From Mucilaginibacter geliditolerans (GTDB taxonomy: Bacteria > Bacteroidota > Bacteroidia > Sphingobacteriales > Sphingobacteriaceae): DNA of 64,000 nucleotides. Positions 26,458-34,841 of the stretch are shown here, piece by piece (position 1 is the stretch's first letter; each line of letters starts with the position of its first letter). Under the pieces are notes generated by a model. The model had not been told where the DNA came from and did no database searches. It saw only the letters and a program-made list of their open reading frames with translations. The stretch is from positions 981,109-1,045,108 of the forward strand of contig NZ_JACHBY010000002.1 in the NCBI RefSeq assembly GCF_014200495.1, written 5' to 3'. A program made the translations under genes and the position numbers.

Positions 26458-28947
26458 TTACCATTTCGCTTTGATCTGCTCGCGCATCGGTTCAAACTTA
26501 ATTGCCGGATCTTTTTCCTCAGGTGCATTAATAAAATGAACAAAGCGCTTACGCAATTCATCATTCTTCACTACTTCTTTCCATTCACAGTGGTAGGTAT
26601 TAACCAATTCCTGCATCTCTTCTTCTAATTGTTCGTTTATATCTAAACTATTGTTAATGATCACGTTTTTCAGATAAGCAATACCACCATCCATTTTATT
26701 TAACCAGGTTGCAGTCCGGGTTAATGGATCAGCTGTTTTAATATAAAACATCAGGAACCTGTCCAAATATTTTATACAGGTTGCACTATCAATATCTGTA
26801 GCCAGTAGCTGCGCGTGCTGCGGTTTTGAACCGCCATTGCCACATATATATAAATTCCATCCTTTTTCGGTAGCGATGATACCGAAATCCTTTGCCTGCG
26901 CTTCGGCACATTCGCGAACACATCCGCTAACACCGCCCTTTAGCTTATGCGGCGATCTTACACCTTTATAGCGCTCTTCAATTTCAATAGCGAATGATAC
27001 GCTGTCATGCAAACCGTATCGGCACCATGTACTACCTACGCAGCTTTTAACGGTACGTAATGATTTGCCATAAGCATGCCCGCTTTCAAAGCCCGCGTCA
27101 ATTAATTCCTCCCAAATTGCAGGCAGGTCATTTAAGTGTGCGCCAAACATATCAATACGCTGGCCGCCTGTTATTTTGGTGTAGAGTCCGTATTTTTTTG
27201 CAACCTGCCCAATAACAATCAGTTTGTCAGGGGTAATTTCACCACCCGGAATACGGGGCACTACAGAATAAGTACCTCCTTTTTGAATATTAGCCAGGTA
27301 ACGGTCATTACTATCCTGTATGGTGTGCTGCTTTACAATTACATCGTTCCACAAGCTGGAAAGAATGCTCGCTACTGCTGGCTTACAAACTTCACAACCA
27401 TCGCCTTTACCAAAATGATCCAACACCAGGTCGTAATTTTTTAGCTTATTGATCTTTACCATATCAAACAATTCCTGGCGCGAGTAGTCGAAATGCTCAC
27501 AGATCACATTTTTAACATACTGGCCGTTGGCCTTCATTGTACCGGCTATCAGATCTTTAACCAGCGGAACGCAACCGCCGCAACCGGTTCCGGCCTTAGT
27601 GCATTTCTTTATATCATCAATACCCAATGCGCCATCATTAACTGCCGAGCATATGGCTAGCTTGCTTACCGCCTCGCATGAACATATCAGCGCATCATCA
27701 GGCAAACTCATAACACCAGCACCTTCAGCAGCCTCACCACCCCGTGATCCCAATATCATATCTTCAGGACTAGGCGGCAAAGCAATTTTATTATTTACGG
27801 TTTGTAATAATATATTGTACACCTCTGCTTCGCCAACCAAAATACCACCTAATAAATACTTACCATCATTGCTGATATTAATGCGTTTATATACGCCCTT
27901 ATGTGTATCCTCAAATACAATAGTACGGCAATCGGGCTCGGTAATAAATGCATCACCAAAACTTGCTACATCTACGCCGATGAGCTTTAGCTTAGTGCTC
28001 ATATCATAACCGTAGAAGGATTTATCTCCTCCGGTTAAATACGTTACTACAATGTCGGCCATCTCGTAGCCCGGAGCAACCAGGCCATATATCATACTGT
28101 TATAAAGCGCACATTCGCCTATCGCGAATATGCACTCATCACCGGTCTGCATTTTTTCGTTAACTATAATACCTCCGCGACTGCTTGTTTGCAAGCCTGC
28201 GAGTTTTGCCAGTTCATCACGCGGGCGTACACCTGCTGACATAACCAGCATATCTACCGCCAACGAAGTGTCATCATTAAATTTAAGCGATTCTACTTTA
28301 TCATCACCGGCAATTTCAGATGTGCTTTTATTTAAATGGATGGTTAGCCCGAATTGCTTTAATTTCGACTGCAGCATGGCACTTCCTGCAGAGTCGATCT
28401 GCCTTGGCATTAAACGTGGCGCAAATTCAATAACATGGGTTTCTTTAATACCCAGATCAATTAATGCCTTCGCAGCCTCCAGCCCTAATAACCCACCGCC
28501 CATTACGGCCGCAACCTTTGCATTAGCAGCATAATCCCTAATCAGGTCAAGATCCTCTATAGTACGATAAACAAATACACCTTTCTTTTCAATACCTTCT
28601 ATATTGGGCACGAAAGGAGATGAACCCGTTGCCAATACCAGGTAATCATACTTTATTACAGATCCTTTTAAAGAGTGTACAGTTTTATCAATGCGGTTAA
28701 TTTCCTGTATGGGATCATCCAGATGGAGAGCAATGCCATTATCGGCATACCAGGATGAAGTAGAAAGCGACAAATCATCAGCAGACTTGCCATTAAAGTA
28801 TTCACTTAGGTGCACCCTGTCATAGGCGATCCGGGGCTCTTCGCCGAAAACGACGATGTTGAACTGATTTGATCTGGATACCAGTTTTTCACAAAACTTA
28901 TACCCGACCATTCCGTTTCCAACAACGACAATTGTTAGTTGAGACAT
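26458..28947 (-). CDS. nirB: Nitrite reductase [NAD(P)H] large subunit
   Basis: Catalyses six-electron reduction of nitrite to ammonium in the cytoplasm. It has 829 residues: an FAD/NAD(P)H domain (VVVGNGMVGYKF at the N-terminus, AAVMGGGLLGLEAA), a BFD 2Fe-2S domain (CSCEAVSK, GTGCGGC) followed by a second cysteine-bearing segment (GDGCEVC), a ferredoxin-like half-domain (YSVVPRIPGGEITPDKL), and the siroheme/4Fe-4S domain with CVGSTWC and GCVRECAEAQ. Length and order match NirB. It is divergent from cobA, which supplies the siroheme precursor. It is the first gene of a nirBD operon. Confidence 0.95.
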   Translation of the reverse strand: MSQLTIVVVGNGMVGYKFCEKLVSRSNQFNIVVFGEEPRIAYDRVHLSEYFNGKSADDLSLSTSSWYADNGIALHLDDPIQEINRIDKTVHSLKGSVIKYDYLVLATGSSPFVPNIEGIEKKGVFVYRTIEDLDLIRDYAANAKVAAVMGGGLLGLEAAKALIDLGIKETHVIEFAPRLMPRQIDSAGSAMLQSKLKQFGLTIHLNKSTSEIAGDDKVESLKFNDDTSLAVDMLVMSAGVRPRDELAKLAGLQTSSRGGIIVNEKMQTGDECIFAIGECALYNSMIYGLVAPGYEMADIVVTYLTGGDKSFYGYDMSTKLKLIGVDVASFGDAFITEPDCRTIVFEDTHKGVYKRINISNDGKYLLGGILVGEAEVYNILLQTVNNKIALPPSPEDMILGSRGGEAAEGAGVMSLPDDALICSCEAVSKLAICSAVNDGALGIDDIKKCTKAGTGCGGCVPLVKDLIAGTMKANGQYVKNVICEHFDYSRQELFDMVKINKLKNYDLVLDHFGKGDGCEVCKPAVASILSSLWNDVIVKQHTIQDSNDRYLANIQKGGTYSVVPRIPGGEITPDKLIVIGQVAKKYGLYTKITGGQRIDMFGAHLNDLPAIWEELIDAGFESGHAYGKSLRTVKSCVGSTWCRYGLHDSVSFAIEIEERYKGVRSPHKLKGGVSGCVRECAEAQAKDFGIIATEKGWNLYICGNGGSKPQHAQLLATDIDSATCIKYLDRFLMFYIKTADPLTRTATWLNKMDGGIAYLKNVIINNSLDINEQLEEEMQELVNTYHCEWKEVVKNDELRKRFVHFINAPEEKDPAIKFEPMREQIKAKW

Positions 28948-29255
28948 ATCCAGTTATTTTAAATGTTAAAGCAATTAATCATGATAAACGCATCTTTGTT
29001 GCGACCAAAACGCGTTTACATAACAATACTACTCAATTATATAATACATATCAAGCTTTTGACAGATATTTATTGTTTGTTTTTGTAATTTTTATTATAT
29101 TAGTAATATTATACAAATAAATTATAAGTTTTTTGCTAATATTTTATAACATAAATCATTTTATAAGATTAAATTTGATGAAACAGATTAAATAATTGAC
29201 TTTAGCTAAAATCTATTAGATTTTAAAGCCATTTTTTAAGAAAAAAATCAATATA
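28948..29255. other. AT-rich divergent promoter region nirB/cobA
   Basis: 308 bp without a gene and very AT-rich. The one clear structure is a 19-bp palindrome at 29207-29225 just upstream of cobA. I see no clear operator on the nirB side. Confidence 0.5.
29207..29225. promoter_or_regulatory. Perfect 19-bp palindrome upstream of cobA
   Basis: Arms TAAAATCTA (29207-29215) and TAGATTTTA (29217-29225) share a single central base. It ends 30 bp before the cobA ATG, in a position fit for an operator. It is not the same sequence as the TGATT-N7-AATCA dyad near the FNR-like gene. Confidence 0.45.
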
Positions 29256-30002
29256 ATGGAGAACAGTAAAATATTTCCTGAATTATTTATTTTAGGTGCA
29301 GGTCCGGGCGATCCTGAGCTGATTACCATGAAAGGATACCGGGTTTTAAAGGAGGCTGATGTTATATTGTATGATAACTTAGCCAATAAAGAGCTCCTAA
29401 ACCTTGCAAAGGAAAGCTGCGAAAAGATTTATGTAGGCAAACAACCTTATGGCAGTTATACACCACAGGAAACCATCCATGAAATGATAAAACATTTCGC
29501 CTTTACAAAAGGCAAAGTGGTAAGATTGAAAGGCGGAGACCCTTTTATTTTCGGCAGAGGGTTTGAAGAGATTATTTATGCAAGGGAGCATGGAATTAAA
29601 ACCCACTTTATACCGGGCATCACCAGTATGCAGGCATCCGGTTTTGAAGATATTCCGCTTACCCATCGTGCTGTAAGCGAAGGGATATGGATGATAACCG
29701 GCACCAAAAAAGATGGCACGCTTTCATCAGACCTAAAACTTGCCATGCAAAGCAATGCAACGGTTGTTATCTACATGGGGATGAAACAACTGGCGGTGAT
29801 TGCCGCAACCTACATAGAACAAGGTAAAGGCACAACACCGGCAGCAATAATTCAGCATGCCTCGTTGCCCCAGCAAAAAATAGCCACAGGCTTAGTTGAA
29901 AACCTGCCGGAAATAGCGGCAAAGAACAACCTAACCTACCCGGCTCTAATAATTATTGGCGAAGTGGTGAATTTTCATTCAAAAAATACAACAGATCTAT
30001 GA
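29256..30002 (+). CDS. cobA: Uroporphyrinogen-III C-methyltransferase
   Basis: Transfers two methyl groups from S-adenosylmethionine to uroporphyrinogen III to make precorrin-2, the precursor of the siroheme used by NirB. It has 248 residues and all the SUMT landmarks: LGAGPGDPELITMKG near the N-terminus, VRLKGGDPFIFGRGFEE, PGITSMQAS, and IPLTHRAVS. It is the short CobA form without the CysG oxidase/ferrochelatase module, so another gene elsewhere must finish siroheme. Its stop overlaps the next start as ATGA (29999-30002). Confidence 0.95.
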   Translation: MENSKIFPELFILGAGPGDPELITMKGYRVLKEADVILYDNLANKELLNLAKESCEKIYVGKQPYGSYTPQETIHEMIKHFAFTKGKVVRLKGGDPFIFGRGFEEIIYAREHGIKTHFIPGITSMQASGFEDIPLTHRAVSEGIWMITGTKKDGTLSSDLKLAMQSNATVVIYMGMKQLAVIAATYIEQGKGTTPAAIIQHASLPQQKIATGLVENLPEIAAKNNLTYPALIIIGEVVNFHSKNTTDL

Positions 30003-30349
30003 AAATTCGAATTAAAGGTAATTCATTACGTTACCGCCTCACAAAATCAGATATTGATTGCTTCTCCGGTAATGGATATATAGAAGAATCCATATTTTTT
30101 GGAAATCAGAAACTGACATATGCTTTGCAACGCAATGAGAGAGATGAATTAACGGCTGATTTTAATGATCAAAAAATTGTGTTGTATGTACCTGCCTACA
30201 TGGCTACGGAATGGGCAACCACTGATCGCGTTGGTTTTGAAAATAGCAATGGCTCTTTATACTTATTAATTGAAAAGGATTTTAAATGCCTGGATAATGT
30301 GGCAGAAGACCAAAGCGACAATTACCCAAACCCATTGTCAAAAACATAA
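29999..30349 (+). CDS. Conserved hypothetical protein, DUF7009-like
   Basis: A 116-residue soluble protein beginning MKIRIKGNSLRYRLTKSDID, which I recognise as the start of a small Bacteroidota family usually labelled DUF7009; its function is not known. The body alternates short beta strands (LTYALQRNERDE, KIVLYVPAYMATEWATT) without a signal peptide or metal-binding motif. Its ATG overlaps the cobA stop codon (ATGA), so it is translationally coupled to siroheme biosynthesis. This suggests a role in nitrite reduction, tetrapyrrole handling or cofactor insertion; that is inference only. Confidence 0.75.
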   Translation: MKIRIKGNSLRYRLTKSDIDCFSGNGYIEESIFFGNQKLTYALQRNERDELTADFNDQKIVLYVPAYMATEWATTDRVGFENSNGSLYLLIEKDFKCLDNVAEDQSDNYPNPLSKT

Positions 30350-30427
30350 TGAGTATCGCTATTTTAGTGGACTTCAACACCATACTTGAATTTGGTATGA
30401 TAAGACGCTTAGATATTGATATAAAAT

Positions 30428-30456
30428 AGTACAGAACTCTTTTTTAGTTCTGTACT
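30428..30456. terminator. Hairpin between convergent operons
   Basis: A perfect 11-bp stem (AGTACAGAACT at 30428-30438, AGTTCTGTACT at 30446-30456) with a 7-nt T-rich loop lies between the cobA operon and the converging PL6 gene. The T-tracts outside the stem are weak, so it may act in both directions with partial efficiency. Confidence 0.6.
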
Positions 30457-30504
30457 GACTTAAAATTTGATTTTCTTTCGAAAAATAGCACAGGCTGCAA
30501 AATC

Positions 30505-31686
30505 CTAATTCTCATTATGTACAACTGGTAATTTTGTATCAATTATTGTATTATCAACCAGGGTGTTGTTAAAAGGTGCAATATTCTGAATGGTAGGTGA
30601 AGGATATCTCGATGTATCAAATTTCCCTGTCCAATCCGCATTTTTACTGTCACCAATTAAGATACCGGTAGCGCCATTAGTTATCCGGTTATTTTTTATG
30701 AGGCAATCGCTTGCGGCAATATAAAAGCCAATTTCGGTTTTACCTTTTGCCATGCCATACATTAATCTGATAGCTATAGGTAATCCACTTAATATATTGT
30801 TAGTAATAACGTGATGAGTTCCGTTAACCCGGATACCGCCTGTTCCGCCTTTAAAAGTATTGCTGTCAATCAAACAATCATGCCCACCGCGCATTACCAG
30901 TTCACCGTGGCAATCTTCAAAATAATTATTGATATAGCTGTTACCTGAACTTTTATTGCTGATCACTTCGGCTTCGCCGTTACAGTGGATGAAGCGATTA
31001 TCACGCACAACTGAATAAGCATACCAGGTACCCAGCAATACCGGGTCCTGGCCTATCTGTACGCATTCCCCACCGTTAAATACCTTCCAGGTTACTTTGT
31101 CTTTATCCTTAAACTCATTATGGTCTATCAGTGTATAAACAGGTGTTGCTTCATCTGTAATTTTTACCTGCAGTTCCATATTATCTATATTACCTGTAAA
31201 ATTGCAATGGTCAACCCGGTTATGTTCGGCATTACCCGATATCACAACAATGGGCATAAACTGCGATTTGGCAGTATTTTGGGTAAACGTACATTCAGTG
31301 ATCCGGCAATATTTTGTAGCTTTTAGCTCTATCAGAAAACCATTGCCGCCCTGAGATTTAAACACATTGCACCCCGAAAAAGTTAAACCCGAAATTTCTG
31401 TATAACTGCCATTTAACTGAAATACAGGCTTATTTACATCACCTGAAAACATCACTTTCCCGGGCGTTTCAGCGCGAATAATAACAGGCTTATTCGCAGT
31501 TCCATTAGTTTTAACAACTAATTCCCAGCCACTGTAATTACCGTTGGCTATCACTATTTCATCACCCGCCACAACCACATCAGCAGCTTTTTTAAACTCA
31601 TCCTGACTGGCAACCTTGTATACTTTACCCAAAGCACTTGTAAACGCGCACAGCAGGCAGCTCATTAATATTATTGAATTTTTCAT
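30505..31686 (-). CDS. Polysaccharide lyase family 6 (PL6) enzyme
   Basis: A secreted beta-elimination lyase of 393 residues with a signal peptide (to about residue 20). The right-handed beta-helix is visible as repeated short strands with buried Asn. Key residues of the family are present: K245 in EVISNKSSGN and R266 in LVMRGGHD, equivalent to the catalytic Lys/Arg pair of chondroitinase B, plus GGECVQIG. PL6 members cleave alginate or dermatan/chondroitin. It is the last gene of the PUL2 operon, after GH88. The accompanying GH88 argues for a polymer containing glucuronic acid, but alginate cannot be excluded. Confidence 0.88.
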   Translation of the reverse strand: MKNSIILMSCLLCAFTSALGKVYKVASQDEFKKAADVVVAGDEIVIANGNYSGWELVVKTNGTANKPVIIRAETPGKVMFSGDVNKPVFQLNGSYTEISGLTFSGCNVFKSQGGNGFLIELKATKYCRITECTFTQNTAKSQFMPIVVISGNAEHNRVDHCNFTGNIDNMELQVKITDEATPVYTLIDHNEFKDKDKVTWKVFNGGECVQIGQDPVLLGTWYAYSVVRDNRFIHCNGEAEVISNKSSGNSYINNYFEDCHGELVMRGGHDCLIDSNTFKGGTGGIRVNGTHHVITNNILSGLPIAIRLMYGMAKGKTEIGFYIAASDCLIKNNRITNGATGILIGDSKNADWTGKFDTSRYPSPTIQNIAPFNNTLVDNTIIDTKLPVVHNEN

Positions 31687-31728
31687 CGGTAATTTTATTA
31701 AGAAATTAAGTTCTTCCAGTTATCAATA

Positions 31729-32925
31729 CTATTCAGCTTTTACATACTTCCGGCTTCTTAACAACGCCTCCAGGTAATAGTAATCTGCATAAGTGAGCGG
31801 CACATCAATTTCACTTTTCGCGGGTTTATGCCCCGTGCTGTGCAGTAATATAAAATCGCCGTTAGTGTTTAGCGGCGATTTATAATGGTTGCTTAAATTG
31901 GCAAGTATTGCATCCGCTTTTTCTTTATAATCATTACCAGTACTGTAGGTTGACAATTCATATAGAGCAGAAGCCATAATTGCAGCGGCAGATGCATCAC
32001 GCGGCGTATTTGGAATGGCAGGGTCATTATAATCCCAATACGGGATCAGATCTTTAGGAAGTGTTGGATTGTTAAAAATAAATCTGGCAATGTTTTGTGC
32101 CTGGGTCAAATACTTTTTGTCGCCCGTTTCGCGGTAGCACATGGTATAGCCATATAGTCCCCATGCCTGTCCTCTCGCCCATGCCGATTCTGCACTATAA
32201 CCCTGGGCCGTAGTTTTTTGAATTACCTTCCCCGTTTCAGGATCATAATCAACCACATGATACGAGCTATAATCTGGCCGGAAATGATTGATCATGGTAT
32301 GATTAGCATGTGATACCGCTATTTTGTAAAACGATGAATCGCGGGTAAGCTTAGTGGCTTCAAAAAGCAGTTCCAGATTCATCATGTTATCAATAATTAC
32401 CGGGTACGTCCACTTGTCTGTGCTATGATCCCACGAGCGTAAAACACCGGCCTTTGCGTTAAAACGTGTACTTAATGACCGTACCGCCTGTATGATCGTC
32501 CTTTTATAATTTTCATCCTTAGTTAAACGGTAACCGTTGCCAAAGCTGCAATAGATCATAAAACCCAGGTCGTGCGTGGTTTTATTGTACTGCTCATTAG
32601 CTATTTTGGCTGTAAATATTTGTGCTTGTTTCAACCATTTTTCGTTGTTGGTGTATTCATATAAAAACCATAAAATTCCAGGAAAGAAACCACTTGTCCA
32701 ATCTTTTGAGTTAACCAGTTTTAGTTTACCATCCTCAAAAGTGCGCGGAGATACCAATCCACTGCTGGTATCTGCCGTTTTGAGCGCATTCAGCATATAG
32801 TTTGTTTGCTCTTCCGCGTATTTAAATTGTTTGGCCACATCAACCTTTTGTGCAAACGCGGTGGTTTTTACAGCCAATAAAGAAAGTATTATAATTATTT
32901 GAATCCTGATATTTTTTGTGTTCAT
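31729..32925 (-). CDS. GH88 unsaturated glucuronyl hydrolase
   Basis: Removes the 4,5-unsaturated uronic acid left at the non-reducing end after lyase cleavage, by hydration of its double bond. It has 398 residues with a signal peptide ending AFAQ. The two catalytic aspartates of the family are seen as D119 in HDLGFM and D179 in IIDNMMNLELL; the substrate-binding ARGQAWGLYG and IPYWDY motifs follow. It lies between a PF05426-type lyase gene and PL6, so it probably processes their unsaturated products. It is similar to a second GH88 at 62476-63666. Confidence 0.93.
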   Translation of the reverse strand: MNTKNIRIQIIIILSLLAVKTTAFAQKVDVAKQFKYAEEQTNYMLNALKTADTSSGLVSPRTFEDGKLKLVNSKDWTSGFFPGILWFLYEYTNNEKWLKQAQIFTAKIANEQYNKTTHDLGFMIYCSFGNGYRLTKDENYKRTIIQAVRSLSTRFNAKAGVLRSWDHSTDKWTYPVIIDNMMNLELLFEATKLTRDSSFYKIAVSHANHTMINHFRPDYSSYHVVDYDPETGKVIQKTTAQGYSAESAWARGQAWGLYGYTMCYRETGDKKYLTQAQNIARFIFNNPTLPKDLIPYWDYNDPAIPNTPRDASAAAIMASALYELSTYSTGNDYKEKADAILANLSNHYKSPLNTNGDFILLHSTGHKPAKSEIDVPLTYADYYYLEALLRSRKYVKAE

Positions 32926-32945
32926 CTTTTTAAGATCTGAAATCC

Positions 32946-34052
32946 TTAATTTAACCCTGATGGTTTACGTACTTTGTTTAATATTAATTCCCAGTCGTTA
33001 TTATGATGGCTGTTTTGCGGCGTAGCCTGCCGTATTGCCACCAAATATTTATTATTAAAATATGCAGCTTGTTCCAAAACATGTATCCCGGTTAAAGGAT
33101 TAAACTTAGCACCTGGCTGATAATCTTTTTCATTGTTTTTTGCCCTTTTCATATCGAATGGAACGTGGCTGTTTAAAAATTCACCATGAGTTTTTTCGCC
33201 GGTAACAAATGGGACTAAAAAATCGACTGATTTTTTTATTGATGATCCCGTTTCAGATTCATAATTAAAATAATCATTACCTGTTGCCCTGTAGATTATT
33301 GTTGCGGCTGTTATTAATGGCTCAAGGGTATAGATATGGTAATGCAAAGCATCTCTCTCCTTAAAATCATAGCCAGAACCATCAGCATATAAATTTATCG
33401 CGATTTGTTTTATAAGTTCCTGCTGGATGATATTTCCATACTTGTCATTATGCAGTGTATAAGCAATCATTGTGATGATTTTAATACGATGAGAGTTCCA
33501 ATTATTAATGGCTGTCCCCCTCCCCGGGGCCATATATTTGCTATTCAATTCACCATCAGCTATAGCTTGCAGCCAATCATCAACAGCCTTTTTTACCTCA
33601 GGGGTAACGTCGTTGCGTATAATGTCATACGCCGTAATAAAATCATCAAGCCTGGTTTCATCTATCGGGTCGCCGCTTGATTTATTGACTTTGGCCCACG
33701 CCAGTAAATATGCTGATGCTTTATTGAGGCAAGCCTTATTATCATTTATTTTATATACCAATGCCAACGCATAAATTTTCCGGGCATCTTCAAGAGATTT
33801 TGTAGTTTTTATTTTATCAGGGTCACCGGCGAGTTTTCCTTCGGATGTAATTTTCTCAATTGGGTTGGGCAGCTCCGTTAGTGCTGTATTGGCTACTGAT
33901 TTAAATTGCTCAAAAATTGCCTTTGCGGTTGAATCGCTATTGATCAAACTTTTCAGCTTTGTAAATTCATTATTAGATAAACTTACGTATTGGGCGTTCA
34001 CCTTAATACATGTTATAGCAATAGTAAGAGTCAAAAAAAACGTTTTTTTCAT
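32946..34052 (-). CDS. Alginate-lyase-superfamily (PF05426-like) polysaccharide lyase
   Basis: A secreted alpha/alpha-toroid lyase of 368 residues with a signal peptide ending VNAQ. The motif INNWNSHRIKI near residue 190 resembles the active-site Asn-His region of the PF05426 superfamily, and RDALHYHIYTLEPLITAA carries the second conserved His/Tyr cluster. The architecture is close to what I know of PL38-like enzymes (glucuronan or alginate lyases), but family assignment needs a profile search. It is preceded by a remarkable 44-bp perfect palindrome and followed 20 bp later by GH88. Confidence 0.78.
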   Translation of the reverse strand: MKKTFFLTLTIAITCIKVNAQYVSLSNNEFTKLKSLINSDSTAKAIFEQFKSVANTALTELPNPIEKITSEGKLAGDPDKIKTTKSLEDARKIYALALVYKINDNKACLNKASAYLLAWAKVNKSSGDPIDETRLDDFITAYDIIRNDVTPEVKKAVDDWLQAIADGELNSKYMAPGRGTAINNWNSHRIKIITMIAYTLHNDKYGNIIQQELIKQIAINLYADGSGYDFKERDALHYHIYTLEPLITAATIIYRATGNDYFNYESETGSSIKKSVDFLVPFVTGEKTHGEFLNSHVPFDMKRAKNNEKDYQPGAKFNPLTGIHVLEQAAYFNNKYLVAIRQATPQNSHHNNDWELILNKVRKPSGLN

Positions 34053-34080
34053 TAAATCGGGTATTGGTTTGTTTGTATTG

Positions 34081-34124
34081 ATAATGTGTTATTACAGCAG
34101 GGCCCTGCTGTAATAACACATTAT
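34081..34124. repeat. 44-bp perfect palindrome inside the PUL2 operon
   Basis: Bases 34081-34102 are the exact reverse complement of 34103-34124, so RNA from either strand folds into a very long hairpin with a minimal GGCC loop. It starts four bases after the stop codon of the fasciclin-like gene and 28 bp before the lyase start. There is no T-run on the minus strand, so an RNase-resistant processing or stability hairpin is more likely than a full terminator. Confidence 0.9.
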
Positions 34125-34128
34125 TAAA

Positions 34129-34839
34129 TTATTGGGGTATAATTGGGGTAAGCACGCTGCTGCCTGAATTGATCACCTGCACTATACCATTTGTTGCTTC
34201 CAAATCGCTTGTTGTTATGTTAATTGCGCCATTTAGCACAATTGGATAATCAAGCTGTGAAGTTACCGTGTTTGCATTAGAAACATGGGCATTCATTATT
34301 GAATTTGGGTTAGAAACATAAGTACCCGAAAATGTAAACCCCGGTGGATTTGCAGTATATACTCCTGCTGGTGCAAGTGTAGTGAATGAAACATCAGCTA
34401 ATTTCAGGTTATAATGCGAGTAATAACCCTGGGCTATAAGGTACAATAAGTAATTCTTTACATCGGCTGCAGAATAACTTGCCCAGCTTTTACCAGCTTT
34501 AGTGCCATTAAGAATTTTGGCCCACAAACCTGTTTTTGCAGTAGTGATCTCACTGTTCGACAAAAATATAAACGTACGGCCGGGTTTAATATATTCATTG
34601 GTATCAATGCCCGAATATATTATACCATCATACATCCTGCGAAATATGGTATCGGTACCACTTCCATATGCCCGTGCCTTTAAATAAGCCCACGCTGTTT
34701 TATATAAATGCGCATCAAGTGTGTCAACATTTGTTTTTCTGTTATAGTCCTTTTGAAGCTTAAGGCAGCTTGAAAACATTGTGGATAAACTCAAGCATGT
34801 CAATATGATCGCTATCGCGACAAAATTTATCTTTTTCAT
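34129..34839 (-). CDS. Fasciclin-like surface lipoprotein in SusE position
   Basis: A lipoprotein of 236 residues (signal ending FSSC, Cys near residue 25) encoded right after susD, where a surface glycan-binding SusE/F protein usually sits. Its C-terminus DLEATNGIVQVIN matches the conserved final motif of fasciclin (FAS1) domains, and KPGRTFIFLSNSEI resembles the first FAS1 motif, so I read it as one divergent FAS1 domain. FAS1 domains mediate adhesion and sometimes glycan contact. Its position suggests surface glycan binding; this is inference. Only 2 bp separate it from susD. Confidence 0.72.
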   Translation of the reverse strand: MKKINFVAIAIILTCLSLSTMFSSCLKLQKDYNRKTNVDTLDAHLYKTAWAYLKARAYGSGTDTIFRRMYDGIIYSGIDTNEYIKPGRTFIFLSNSEITTAKTGLWAKILNGTKAGKSWASYSAADVKNYLLYLIAQGYYSHYNLKLADVSFTTLAPAGVYTANPPGFTFSGTYVSNPNSIMNAHVSNANTVTSQLDYPIVLNGAINITTSDLEATNGIVQVINSGSSVLTPIIPQ

Positions 34840-34841
34840 AA

